A stretch of 64,000 nucleotides of DNA, taken from Geodermatophilus dictyosporus. Lineage in GTDB: Bacteria; Actinomycetota; Actinomycetes; Mycobacteriales; Geodermatophilaceae. A program made the translations under genes and the position numbers. Below, piece after piece: positions 7,003 to 14,690 of this stretch. Under the pieces are notes generated by a model. The model saw only the letters and a program-made list of their open reading frames with translations. It was not told the DNA's origin and made no database searches. The stretch is from positions 1 through 64,000 of the forward strand of contig NZ_FOWQ01000012.1 in the NCBI RefSeq assembly GCF_900115505.1, given 5' to 3'. Each line of letters opens with the position of its first letter. The first letter of the stretch is position 1.

Positions 7003-7605
7003 GTGACCAAGATCGCCGTCATCTACTACTCGTCCACCGGCAACGTGCACCAGCTGGCCGCCGCCGTGGCCCAGGGTGCCGAGGAGGCCGGGGCCGAGGT
7101 GCGCCTGCGCCGGGTGCCCGAGCTCGCGCCCGAGGAGGCCATCGACTCCAACCCGCTGTGGCGCGCGCACGTCGACGCCACCGCCGGTGAGGTCCAGGAG
7201 GCCACCCCCGCCGACCTCGAGTGGGCCGAGGGCTACGCGCTGGGCAGCCCCACCCGCTTCGGGACGCCGGCCGCGCAGATGAAGCAGTTCATCGACACGC
7301 TCGGCGGCCTCTGGTTCACCGGGAAGCTGGCCAACAAGGGCGCGACCGCGTTCACCAGCGCGCAGAACGTGCACGGCGGCAACGAGACGACGATCCTCAC
7401 GTTCTTCAACATCTTCTCGCACTTCGGCGCGGTCATCGTCCCGCCCGGCTACACCGACCCGCTGCTGTTCGAGGCCGGCGGCAACCCCTACGGCACCTCG
7501 AACGCCTCGGGCGGCAAGTCCGCGACCGTCACCGAGGCCGAGCTGGCCGCCGCCCGCTACCAGGGCCGCCGCCTGGCCGAGGTCTCGGCGAAGCTCACCG
7601 CCTGA
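7003..7605 (+). CDS. wrbA: NAD(P)H:quinone oxidoreductase, WrbA type
   Basis: A 200-residue flavodoxin-fold enzyme that reduces quinones by two electrons with NAD(P)H, avoiding semiquinone radicals. The FMN phosphate loop is YYSSTGNVHQLA near the N-terminus, and the signature GSPTRFGTPAAQMKQFIDTL is in the middle. Length matches the family (about 200). The GTG start at 7003 gives the standard VTKIAVIYYSS N-terminus. The unusual inverted repeat in its leader may regulate it. Confidence 0.95.
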   Translation: MTKIAVIYYSSTGNVHQLAAAVAQGAEEAGAEVRLRRVPELAPEEAIDSNPLWRAHVDATAGEVQEATPADLEWAEGYALGSPTRFGTPAAQMKQFIDTLGGLWFTGKLANKGATAFTSAQNVHGGNETTILTFFNIFSHFGAVIVPPGYTDPLLFEAGGNPYGTSNASGGKSATVTEAELAAARYQGRRLAEVSAKLTA

Positions 7606-7645
7606 CCCCCGGCCGGCTGCGCCACGATCAGGTGGCCTGCTCCCC

Positions 7646-7685
7646 GCGCGTCCTCCCTCACCGTGCACCCTGAGGGAGGACGCGC
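7646..7685. repeat. Palindromic repeat, 16-mer family (copy 1)
   Basis: GCGCGTCCTCCCTCA (7646-7660) and its exact reverse complement (7671-7685) flank a 10-base loop, ccgtgcaccc. The 16-mer GCGTCCTCCCTCACCG within it recurs twice near 26.67 kb. It lies 40 bases after wrbA and has no T tract, so a dispersed repeat is likelier than a simple terminator. Confidence 0.75.
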
Positions 7686-7741
7686 TGGGTGCGGGAGGAC
7701 GACGTGCGGGACGGGCGTCGTCCTCGCGGCGGACCGGTCAC

Positions 7742-7747
7742 TAGCCT
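7742..7747 (+). promoter_or_regulatory. -10-like box of the metallophosphoesterase gene
   Basis: TAGCCT ends seven bases before the GTG at 7755, suggesting a leaderless transcript and supporting that start over the upstream in-frame one. Confidence 0.5.
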
Positions 7748-7754
7748 CGTTGCG

Positions 7755-9296
7755 GTGAGCGAGCCGTCACCGTCACCGGCCCCCGGCCGCGGGCGCCGGT
7801 GGGCCCGCGCCGCCGGCCGCTGGGCGTTCGGCCTGCTCGTCACGGTCGGCGGCGCCCTGGTCGGCATCCTCCTGCTCGGCCGGGTCGAGGCGCCGATCGG
7901 TCCCTTCGACGCCTCCCTCGCCTTCACCCCCACCGGCGGCGGCGCCACGGTCGAGGTCCCGCCGCTCGGGTCGCTCGCCGTCGACGCCTACGACGGCCCG
8001 CTGGGCCTCGACGTCCAGCTGCGCCGGGTGGACGAGGCCCGCATCCAGGCGCTGGTCGCCGACCCCGTGCGGCTCGACGGCCTGGTCGACCGCGTCAGCG
8101 ACGACCTGCGCGACGGCGTCGTCCGGCTGGCCTGGAGGACGGCCGCGGCGGGTGTCGGCGGCGCCGTCCTCACCTCCCTGCTCGTCTTCCGCCGGCGTCG
8201 CGAGCCGCTCGTCGCCGCCGGCGCCTCGGTCCTGCTGCTGGCCGGCACCGCCGGGCTAGGCGCGGCCACCTGGCGGCCCGAGGCGCTCTCCCAGCCCACC
8301 TACACCGGGCTGCTGGTCAACGCGACCAGCCTCATCGGCAGCGCCGAGGACATCGTGGCCCGCTTCAGCGCCTACCGGGCCTCGCTGGAGGACCTGGTCA
8401 CCAACGTGGGCACGCTGTACTCGACGCTGTCGGCCCTGCCGGCGCCGGGCGGCCCGACCGACACCGTCGCCCTGCTGCACGTCTCCGACATCCACCTCAA
8501 CCCGGCCGGGTTCGACCTCGTCCGCCAGGTGGCCGACCAGTTCCGCGTCGACGCCGTCCTCGACACCGGTGACATCACCGACTGGGGCAGCGAGCCGGAG
8601 AACCAGCTCATCTCCTCGATCGGGCAGTTCGGCGTCCCGTACGTCTACGTCCGCGGCAACCACGACTCAGCGATCACCGCCGCGCTGGTGGCCGCCCAGC
8701 CCAACGCCACGGTGCTCGACGACTCCGCGACCACCGTCGCCGGGCTGACCGTCGTGGGCGCCCGCGACCCCCGCTTCACCCCCGACCAGGACGCCACCGG
8801 CGACACCGAGTCGCTCGAGCAGACCGGTGAGGACCTCGCCGAGCTCGCCGAGGAGCAGCCCGAGCCGCCGGCCATCGCGCTGGTGCACGACCCGAAGCAG
8901 GCGCCGCCGCTGGACGGCGTCGTGCCGCTGGTGCTGGCCGGGCACACGCACGACCGGGAGGTCGAGACCCTCGACGGCGGGACGCTGCTCATGGTGCAGG
9001 GCTCTACCGGCGGCGCCGGCCTCCGGGCGCTGCAGGGCGAGTACCCCGAGCCGCTGACCTGCACGGTGCTCTACCTCGACTCGGACGACGGCGCGCTGGT
9101 CGCCTACGACGACATCACGCTGGGCGGGCTCGGCGAGACGGAGGCGACGATCGTGCGCACCGTCGTCCCCGAGGAGGCCGCGACCGACGGCAGCACCGAC
9201 GGCAGCACCGACGAGGGCACCGACGAGGGCACCGACGAGGGCACCGAGGACGGCGGCACCGGCGGCACCGACGCCCCGGCCTCCCCGACGGGCTGA
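7755..9296 (+). CDS. Membrane-anchored calcineurin-like metallophosphoesterase
   Basis: A 513-residue protein. Hydrophobic helices occur near residues 25-45 and about 120-170, bracketing a probable extracytoplasmic loop. The C-terminal half is a metallophosphoesterase domain with all metal-binding motifs: DIH (HVSDIHLN), GDITD, GNHD (VRGNHDSA), a later H (VHDP) and GHTH (LAGHTHDRE). It should hydrolyse a phosphoester outside the cell or at the membrane; the substrate is unknown. The C-terminus ends in a disordered acidic Gly/Thr/Asp tail made of 12-base repeats. The start at 7755 follows from the TAGCCT box just upstream. Confidence 0.88.
   Translation: MSEPSPSPAPGRGRRWARAAGRWAFGLLVTVGGALVGILLLGRVEAPIGPFDASLAFTPTGGGATVEVPPLGSLAVDAYDGPLGLDVQLRRVDEARIQALVADPVRLDGLVDRVSDDLRDGVVRLAWRTAAAGVGGAVLTSLLVFRRRREPLVAAGASVLLLAGTAGLGAATWRPEALSQPTYTGLLVNATSLIGSAEDIVARFSAYRASLEDLVTNVGTLYSTLSALPAPGGPTDTVALLHVSDIHLNPAGFDLVRQVADQFRVDAVLDTGDITDWGSEPENQLISSIGQFGVPYVYVRGNHDSAITAALVAAQPNATVLDDSATTVAGLTVVGARDPRFTPDQDATGDTESLEQTGEDLAELAEEQPEPPAIALVHDPKQAPPLDGVVPLVLAGHTHDREVETLDGGTLLMVQGSTGGAGLRALQGEYPEPLTCTVLYLDSDDGALVAYDDITLGGLGETEATIVRTVVPEEAATDGSTDGSTDEGTDEGTDEGTEDGGTGGTDAPASPTG
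9186..9245 (+). repeat. 12-base tandem repeats coding DGST/DEGT
   Basis: Two copies of gacggcagcacc are followed by three copies of gacgagggcacc, in frame, encoding the acidic tail of the metallophosphoesterase. Copy number is probably variable between strains (inference). Confidence 0.85.
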
Positions 9297-9307
9297 GCGC
9301 CGCGTCC

Positions 9308-9313
9308 TACGCT
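9308..9313 (+). promoter_or_regulatory. -10-like box of the 9.3 kb lipoprotein gene
   Basis: TACGCT ends seven bases before the ATG at 9321, the recurrent leaderless arrangement of this window. Confidence 0.45.
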
Positions 9314-9320
9314 CGCGGCC

Positions 9321-9653
9321 ATGGCCCCGACGACGCGCACCGCCCGCCTGACCGCCGGCCTGCTGGCCGGGGGCATCGCCCTCGCGCCGCTGGCCGGCTG
9401 CTCGTTCACCTCGAACAACTTCTCCTGCACCACCTCCTCCTGCACCGTCTCGCTCGACGGGCAGGGCTCCGAGGTGGAGATCCTCGGCACCACGGTGACC
9501 CTCGGCGGCGTCCAGGACGGCCGGGCCACCATCAGCGTGGGCGGCGCCAGCGTGTCCTGCGGTGAGGGCGAGAGCGTCACGGCCGGCCCGCTGGCCCTGG
9601 AGTGCACCAGCGTGAGCGGCGACTCCGTCGAGCTGCGGGCCACCCTGAACTGA
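9321..9653 (+). CDS. Small putative lipoprotein
   Basis: A 110-residue protein with a twin-Arg-free signal peptide and a lipobox at LAGC (Cys27). The mature part is short and Ser/Thr/Gly-rich with beta-type composition and four more cysteines (FSCTTSSCTV, VSCGEG, LECTS), so two disulfides are possible. I recognise no family. It probably has its own promoter, and it ends 240 bases before the tRNA cluster. Confidence 0.75.
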   Translation: MAPTTRTARLTAGLLAGGIALAPLAGCSFTSNNFSCTTSSCTVSLDGQGSEVEILGTTVTLGGVQDGRATISVGGASVSCGEGESVTAGPLALECTSVSGDSVELRATLN

Positions 9654-9893
9654 GGACCCCGCTGCCCCCCACCACGCGCTCCGCCGAGGGCGGCGCGGGC
9701 TCCGGCGGCGGGGAGGGAGGTGCGGCGGTCCACCGCGACGGCGTCGTAGCCGCCGGGCCACGCGCACGGCACCCGGCGGCCGTGCCGCGGCCCTCCCCCG
9801 TGCACCGGGGGGCGCCACGCCACGGGCGGGGAGGGGGTGCGAAAGGCGCCGCCGCGTGCCGTGTAGAGTCCTCCCTGCCCCCGGCGAGCACGA

Positions 9894-9966
9894 GCCCCCA
9901 TCGTCTAGCGGTCCAGGACGCCGCCCTTTCAAGGCGGTAGCACGGGTTCGAACCCCGTTGGGGGCA
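9894..9966 (+). tRNA. tRNA-Glu (anticodon TTC)
   Basis: A 73-base cloverleaf with acceptor GCCCCCA pairing TGGGGGC, anticodon loop CTTTCAA and T arm GGTTCGAACCCC. CCA is not encoded. First of three clustered tRNA genes. Confidence 0.95.
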
Positions 9967-10000
9967 CGCACCACCAGCACGACGCAGCACGACACAGCAA

Positions 10001-10074
10001 GGCCCTGTAGCGCAGTTGGTTAGCGCGCCGCCCTGTCACGGCGGAGGTCGCGGGTTCGAGTCCCGTCAGGGTCG
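10001..10074 (+). tRNA. tRNA-Asp (anticodon GTC)
   Basis: A 74-base cloverleaf with acceptor GGCCCTG pairing CAGGGTC (one G-U pair), anticodon loop CTGTCAC and discriminator G. It is 34 bases after tRNA-Glu, so the genes are probably co-transcribed. Confidence 0.95.
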
Positions 10075-10099
10075 CTCACCCGGTGCCCGGCACCGGGAG

Positions 10100-10173
10100 G
10101 GGCAGGTAGCTCAGTCGGTACGAGCGCTCGCCTGAAAAGCGAGAGGTCGGCGGTTCGACCCCGCCCCTGCCCA
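10100..10173 (+). tRNA. tRNA-Phe (anticodon GAA)
   Basis: A 74-base cloverleaf with acceptor GGGCAGG pairing CCTGCCC, anticodon loop CTGAAAA between CTCGC and GCGAG, and discriminator A. The Glu-Asp-Phe order is common in actinobacteria. Confidence 0.95.
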
Positions 10174-10199
10174 CACACTCCCCCTCCGGACGGTGCCCG

Positions 10200-10664
10200 G
10201 TGGCACTGCACCGCTGCGACCCGGCCTCCGACGAGGCACTGGCCGCCCGGCTGCTCGCCCTCCAGCGCGCCGCCTACGCCGTCGAGGCCCGGCTGATCGG
10301 CGACGACCGCATCCCCGCCCTGCACGAGGACCTCGCCGCGCTGCGCGGCGCCGGCCTGCGGTGGCTGGTCGCCGACGACGGCACCGGGGCGGTCACCGGG
10401 GCCGTCGCGTGGCGGGTGACACCGGACGGGCTCGACGTCGACCGGCTCGTGGTCGACCCGGCCCGCGCCCGCCGCGGCACCGGCCGGGCCCTGGTGACCG
10501 CCGTCCTGGCCGAGGCCGCCGGGGCCCGTGTCACCGTCTCCACCGGCCGCGGCAACACCCCCGCCCGCCGGCTCTACGCGGCGGCCGGTTTCCGGGGGAC
10601 CGGTGAGCGCGAGGTGCTGCCCGGCCTGTGGGTGGTCGACGCCGTGCACGACGGGACGGCCTAG
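10200..10664 (+). CDS. GNAT-family N-acetyltransferase
   Basis: A 154-residue acetyl-CoA-dependent acyltransferase fold. Beta strands with the phrase AVAWRVTPDGLDVDRLVVDP are followed by the acetyl-CoA pyrophosphate loop ARRGTGRALVTAVL (motif R/Q-x-x-G-x-G/A) and the usual helix TPARRLYAAAGF near the end. The substrate cannot be read from the sequence. The GTG start is 26 bases after tRNA-Phe. The 3' end meets the oppositely oriented glycosyltransferase gene head to tail, overlapping by four bases. Confidence 0.85.
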   Translation: MALHRCDPASDEALAARLLALQRAAYAVEARLIGDDRIPALHEDLAALRGAGLRWLVADDGTGAVTGAVAWRVTPDGLDVDRLVVDPARARRGTGRALVTAVLAEAAGARVTVSTGRGNTPARRLYAAAGFRGTGEREVLPGLWVVDAVHDGTA

Positions 10665-11668
10665 ACGCCGACCACCCGGTCGGCCACCACCTGCCCGTAG
10701 ACCTGCGCGTGCACGGCCCGCACCGCCGCGAGCTGCTCGGCCCGCCACGCGCGGTCGGCCGGCCGCGGCATCGGCCGGGTCAGCGCCGCGCCCACCGCCG
10801 CGGTGAGCGAGACCGGGTCGAGGCCGTGCTCCTCGTCGTTGCCGTAGACGACGACGTCGGACCACTGGTCGGCGAACCAGCCGCAGCTCGGGGCGACCAC
10901 CCGGGTGCCGACGTCGCGGCAGACCTCCAGGTCCCGCGAGTGGGTGCCGCAGCGCTCGGGCAGGACCGCGACGTGCAGCTCCTGCAGCTGCCGGTCCCAG
11001 CGCGCCGGGTCGCGGGTCACCACCTCGAGACCCTCGGCGATGACCAGGTCGGGGTCGGGCGGCAGGTGCTCCCCGGCCTCGAGGAACACCCGCAGCCGGC
11101 CACCACCGGACACCGCGCCCGACAGCGCGGCGCGGACGAGGGCGGCCGGGTCGGGGAGCGCCGCCCCGGCGGTCCCCAGCGCCAGCCCGACCAGGCCGCG
11201 CTCGGCGCCGCCCTCGGGGTCGGCCCGCGCCACCGACGGGTGGGCGACCACGATCGCCGTCCGCCCGAAGCGCTCGGCGATCTCGTCGGCGGCGCCGGGG
11301 GTGAGGGTCAGGACGACCTCGGCGGTGGCCAGCAGGGCGGCCAGGTGCGCGTCGTGGCGCTGCCGGCCGGGCCGGCCGGGGTCACGCAGCTGGTGCACGG
11401 TCACCACGAGCGGGGTGCCGGTGCGGCGCACCGCCTCGGTCCAGCAGACGACCTCGTCCTCGGGCAGGTGCCCGAAGCCGCTGTGCACGTGGACGACGTC
11501 GACCCGGGCGGCGTGCGCGGTCAGGTAGGCCGGGTCCAGCCACGGGCTCGGGTCGTGCACCGGCCCGACGCGGACCGCGTCCGGCGGCAGCACCGCGTCG
11601 ACGTAGGGGTCGGTGTGCGGCACCGTCGCGACGCGGACCCGTGGCGACGACGGAAGTGCGGGGACCAC
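10661..11668 (-). CDS. Glycosyltransferase, family 1/4-like (GT-B fold)
   Basis: A 335-residue GT-B-type protein. The N-terminal half contains VDVVHVHSGFGHLPEDEV and LVVTVHQLRDP, typical of glycogen-synthase-like transferases. The C-terminal half has LEVVTRDPARWDRQL, then LHVAVLPERCGTHSRDLEVCRDVGT, where family members bind the nucleotide-sugar. The canonical EX7E motif is not clear, so activity is uncertain. The GTG at 11668 is chosen because of an AGGAGG site about 12 bases upstream; the frame is open to 11800 without good coding character. Donor and acceptor are unknown. Confidence 0.72.
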   Translation of the reverse strand: MVPALPSSPRVRVATVPHTDPYVDAVLPPDAVRVGPVHDPSPWLDPAYLTAHAARVDVVHVHSGFGHLPEDEVVCWTEAVRRTGTPLVVTVHQLRDPGRPGRQRHDAHLAALLATAEVVLTLTPGAADEIAERFGRTAIVVAHPSVARADPEGGAERGLVGLALGTAGAALPDPAALVRAALSGAVSGGGRLRVFLEAGEHLPPDPDLVIAEGLEVVTRDPARWDRQLQELHVAVLPERCGTHSRDLEVCRDVGTRVVAPSCGWFADQWSDVVVYGNDEEHGLDPVSLTAAVGAALTRPMPRPADRAWRAEQLAAVRAVHAQVYGQVVADRVVGV

Positions 11669-11809
11669 GCGTGCGAGCACTCCTCCTGCGGTCGAGCACT
11701 GCGACAGCAGGGCGGTGCTCCTCGGTGAACTCCGTGGGTTCCGGTACCCCGACCCGGTGCCGCACAACCGTCTGGAACCCCGCCGAGTGGCCCGGCTCAC
11801 ACGAAGGGG

Positions 11810-12484
11810 TCAGGCGCTGCGGGCCTCGCGCGCGGCGGCGTAGGCGGGCGCCCGGAAACGGGCCATCGGCCCGTCGGCGAGCAGCCCCGGCGGCGGGTTG
11901 CGGACGGCGTCGAACCGCAGGTCGGGGTCGAGCCCGTCCACCGGGCCGCCGAGGGTCAGCCGCGCGAAGGGCGCCCAGTCCCCCGCCCCGCGGGCGACGA
12001 GCAGCCGGAACGCCGTCCCGGGAGCGCGTTCCGCGATCGGCCCGGGGTCGGAGGGCACCCGCCGCGGGCCGTCGGGGACCGCGACCAGCCGCAGCGTCCC
12101 GGCCACCGAGCGGTAGCCCATGATCGAGCCGTAGGTGGTCGCGGCGTCGACGCGCGGCACGGGCAGGAAGCGGGTCCAGCGACCCCGGCCCGCCGTCGAC
12201 AGCAGCAGGTCCACCGGCCGGTCGCCGGCCGGCAGGTGCACGGCCAGGCCGAGGAGGTCGGGCAGCGGCACGGGCAGGCCCGCACCCCGGGACAGCCGGA
12301 CGACGGCCGGCTCCCGGCCCGGCCCGGCCAGCCACGGAACGCCCCAGTCGGGGCCCCCGGACCGCTCGAGGACGGCGTCGAGGACCACGCCCCGCGGGTG
12401 CATCGGCTTGCCCTGCCGTCGCCGGGCCAGGGTGCCCAGCGGCACGGCCGCCAGCCGGCCGGCCAGCCTCGCTGCGTCCTGCAC
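11810..12484 (-). CDS. Conserved hypothetical protein
   Basis: A 224-residue protein of mixed alpha/beta character without signal peptide or membrane helix. It starts at a GTG five bases after a GAGGAGG site. Notable stretches are GKPMHPRGVVLDAVLER near residue 25, VHLPAGDRPVDLLLSTAGRG and FRLLVARGAGDWAPFARLTL. I have a vague impression that similar actinobacterial proteins carry generic names such as phosphodiesterase, but I see no catalytic motif to support that. It is 47 bases downstream of the MFS exporter gene on the same strand and may be the last gene of that operon. Confidence 0.7.
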   Translation of the reverse strand: MQDAARLAGRLAAVPLGTLARRRQGKPMHPRGVVLDAVLERSGGPDWGVPWLAGPGREPAVVRLSRGAGLPVPLPDLLGLAVHLPAGDRPVDLLLSTAGRGRWTRFLPVPRVDAATTYGSIMGYRSVAGTLRLVAVPDGPRRVPSDPGPIAERAPGTAFRLLVARGAGDWAPFARLTLGGPVDGLDPDLRFDAVRNPPPGLLADGPMARFRAPAYAAAREARSA

Positions 12485-12531
12485 TGCGTCCTCCTCGCGG
12501 CACGGGTCCGTCCGCACCCGGGGACCGGTCC

Positions 12532-13878
12532 CTACCCGGACGGCGGCGGCCGCACCCGGGCCCTGCGCGTGGGCAGCGCCACCGCGGCAGCGGCCGACAG
12601 GGCGCCGCCGACCGCAACCAGCACGAAGGCCGGCGCCCCCGACCCACCGGCGACGAGGGTGGGCAGCAGGCTGCTGCCGGCGATGCTGCCGACGTACCGG
12701 CAGGTCGACCAGACGCCGGAGGCCAGCCCGGCCCGCTCGGGCGGCAGGGCCTCCAGGCCCGCGACCTGGACGGCGGCCGCGGCGAGGCCCTGGCCCACCC
12801 CGCAGCCGGCGAGCAGCACCCCGGCCCGCACCGGGTCGTCGCCCGGGTCGGTCCAGACCAGCCCCGCCCCGGCTCCCGCCACCAGCACCCCGCCGAGCAC
12901 GGCCGGGCGGCGCCGGCCCCACCGGTCGGCGAGTCGCCCGCCACCCAGGGCCGTGACGCCCGCGCCGACCAGCAGGCACAGCAGCAGCGGCACCGACGCG
13001 GCGCTGCCCACCAGCAGCGGGACGACGAGGAGCGCCGTGTACAGCGCGGCGTTGCCCGTGGCGACGGCGAGGCCCGCCGCGGACACCGTGCGGATGCCGA
13101 GGACGCGGACGTCGAGCACCGGCGTCCGCGTGCCGCGCTCGTGCGCGGTGAACCAGGCACCCCCGGCAGCCACCAGGACCGCACCGGCGGCCACCACGGC
13201 GGTGGGCAGGGAGCCCGCCCGGCTGAGCAGGGCCGCACCGCCGCCGAGCACGGCCAGCAGGAGGAGCGCGCCGGTGAGGTCGAAGGGCGTGCGCGCCGCG
13301 GGGCCGGACACCTCCGGGGGCAGCGCCCGGGCGGCCACCGGCAGCGCCGCGGCCGCGACCGGCAGGGTCACCAGGAAGGCGCCGCGCCAGCCCGCCAGCC
13401 CGGTGGCCAGCCCGCCGAGGGCGGGGCCGGCCGCGGCCGCGGCGATCGCGGCGGCACCGACCGCCCCGAAGGCGCGACCGCGGCGCTCGGCGGGGACGGC
13501 GACCCGCAGCACGGCGGCCGCGTTGACCAGCGCCAGCGCCCCGCACGCGGCCTGGGCACAGCGGAGGACCACCAGGACGGGCAGGTCGGGCGACGCAGCG
13601 GCCAGCAGTGCCGCGATCCCGGAGGCCGCCGTGCCGGCCAGGCAGCTGCGCCGCCGGCCCCACCGGTCACCGAGCGCGCCGGCCACCGGCTGGCAGGCCG
13701 CCGTCACGACGAGGTACCCGGTGACCAGCGCGACGACGCCGCCCGTGCCGGCGCCCAGCGCCGCGCCGATCCGTGGGAGGGCGACGGCGACCGACGTCGA
13801 GCCCAGCGGCACCAGCGCCGTCACCAGGCACGCGGCGAGGACGACACCGCGGGTGCCCGGCCGGGCGGGGGCGCTCAC
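12532..13878 (-). CDS. MFS drug-type exporter
   Basis: A 448-residue major facilitator protein with about 12 hydrophobic helices. The motif-A-like loop GALGDRWGRRRSCLAG follows helix 2, and a second, GGRLADRWGRRRPAVLGG, opens the second half. The first helix reads TALVPLGSTSVAVALPRIGAA, typical of drug:H+ antiporters. Its GTG overlaps the stop of the ATP-binding phosphotransferase subunit by four bases, so the three genes 16420-12532 form one coupled operon. The context suggests export of the compound the phosphotransferase acts on, or of its product (inference). Confidence 0.88.
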   Translation of the reverse strand: MSAPARPGTRGVVLAACLVTALVPLGSTSVAVALPRIGAALGAGTGGVVALVTGYLVVTAACQPVAGALGDRWGRRRSCLAGTAASGIAALLAAASPDLPVLVVLRCAQAACGALALVNAAAVLRVAVPAERRGRAFGAVGAAAIAAAAAGPALGGLATGLAGWRGAFLVTLPVAAAALPVAARALPPEVSGPAARTPFDLTGALLLLAVLGGGAALLSRAGSLPTAVVAAGAVLVAAGGAWFTAHERGTRTPVLDVRVLGIRTVSAAGLAVATGNAALYTALLVVPLLVGSAASVPLLLCLLVGAGVTALGGGRLADRWGRRRPAVLGGVLVAGAGAGLVWTDPGDDPVRAGVLLAGCGVGQGLAAAAVQVAGLEALPPERAGLASGVWSTCRYVGSIAGSSLLPTLVAGGSGAPAFVLVAVGGALSAAAAVALPTRRARVRPPPSG

Positions 13879-14690
13879 GCCAGGGTGGTGATCGGCCGCC
13901 GCTGCAGGAGGACCGGGGCGCCGCCGGGGATGGCCCACTCGACGTCGCTCGGGTCGCCGAAGAGCGCGTCGCAGCGCTGCGCCAGGTCGGCGAGCGCGGC
14001 CAGGTCGGCGTCGGTCAGGCAGGGCCGGCGCGCGCGGCCGCCGTCGACCGCGACCGTGGCGGTGCCGCCGCCCGGGCACGGGACGACGGCGCGGTCCTTG
14101 ACGCCGACCACCGACTCGAGCAGCCGCCCGTCCCGGTCGAGGCGGAACAGGTCGGGCGTGACCAGCCCCTCCACGACGGCCTCCCCCAGCGCCCAGCTGG
14201 CCTCCACCACCAGCTGGTCGGCGCCGGTGACCGGGTCGCGGGAGAACAGCACCCCGGCGACGGTCGGGGCGACCAGGCGCTGCAGCACGACGCCGCAGCC
14301 GGCCGCCGCCGGGTCGCCGCGGGCCCGCCGGTAGGCCAGCGCCGACGGCGCGCACGCCGAGTCGGCCACCCGGAGCACCGCGGCGACGGCCTCCTCGGGG
14401 TCCTCGACGTTGAGCACGGTCAGGTGCTGGCCGGCGAAGCTGGACCGGGCGCCGTCCTCGCCGACCGCCGAGGACCGCACCGCCAGGGGGCCGCCGAGCG
14501 CGGCCGCCGCGTCCCGGACGACCTCCCGCGCGGCGGCGTCCTCCGCCGCGCGGGCGACGAGGCCGGCGGGCAGCGCCGTCCCGCCGGGGACGGGCAGCCC
14601 GGCGCGCAGCGCCACCCCGAGCGAGACCGCCTTGGCGCCGTAGACGTCGGCGTCCGCGACCACCGCCAGGGGCAGCGGCCCGGCGGTCAC
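13875..14690 (-). CDS. PEP-synthase/PPDK-type ATP-binding protein (split subunit)
   Basis: A 271-residue protein consisting only of the PPDK_N ATP-grasp domain. It shows LAVRSSAVGEDGARSSFAGQ (ATP-binding), VAGVLFSRDPVTGADQLVVE, LGEAVVEGLVTPD and the C-terminal VEWAIPGGAPVLLQRRPIT. In phosphoenolpyruvate synthase and rifamycin phosphotransferase (Rph) this domain is the N-terminus of one long chain. Here it is a separate gene placed after the gene for the swivelling His domain, joined by a four-base GTGA overlap. It should transfer the beta-phosphate of ATP to the partner's histidine (from family knowledge). Confidence 0.85.
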   Translation of the reverse strand: MTAGPLPLAVVADADVYGAKAVSLGVALRAGLPVPGGTALPAGLVARAAEDAAAREVVRDAAAALGGPLAVRSSAVGEDGARSSFAGQHLTVLNVEDPEEAVAAVLRVADSACAPSALAYRRARGDPAAAGCGVVLQRLVAPTVAGVLFSRDPVTGADQLVVEASWALGEAVVEGLVTPDLFRLDRDGRLLESVVGVKDRAVVPCPGGGTATVAVDGGRARRPCLTDADLAALADLAQRCDALFGDPSDVEWAIPGGAPVLLQRRPITTLA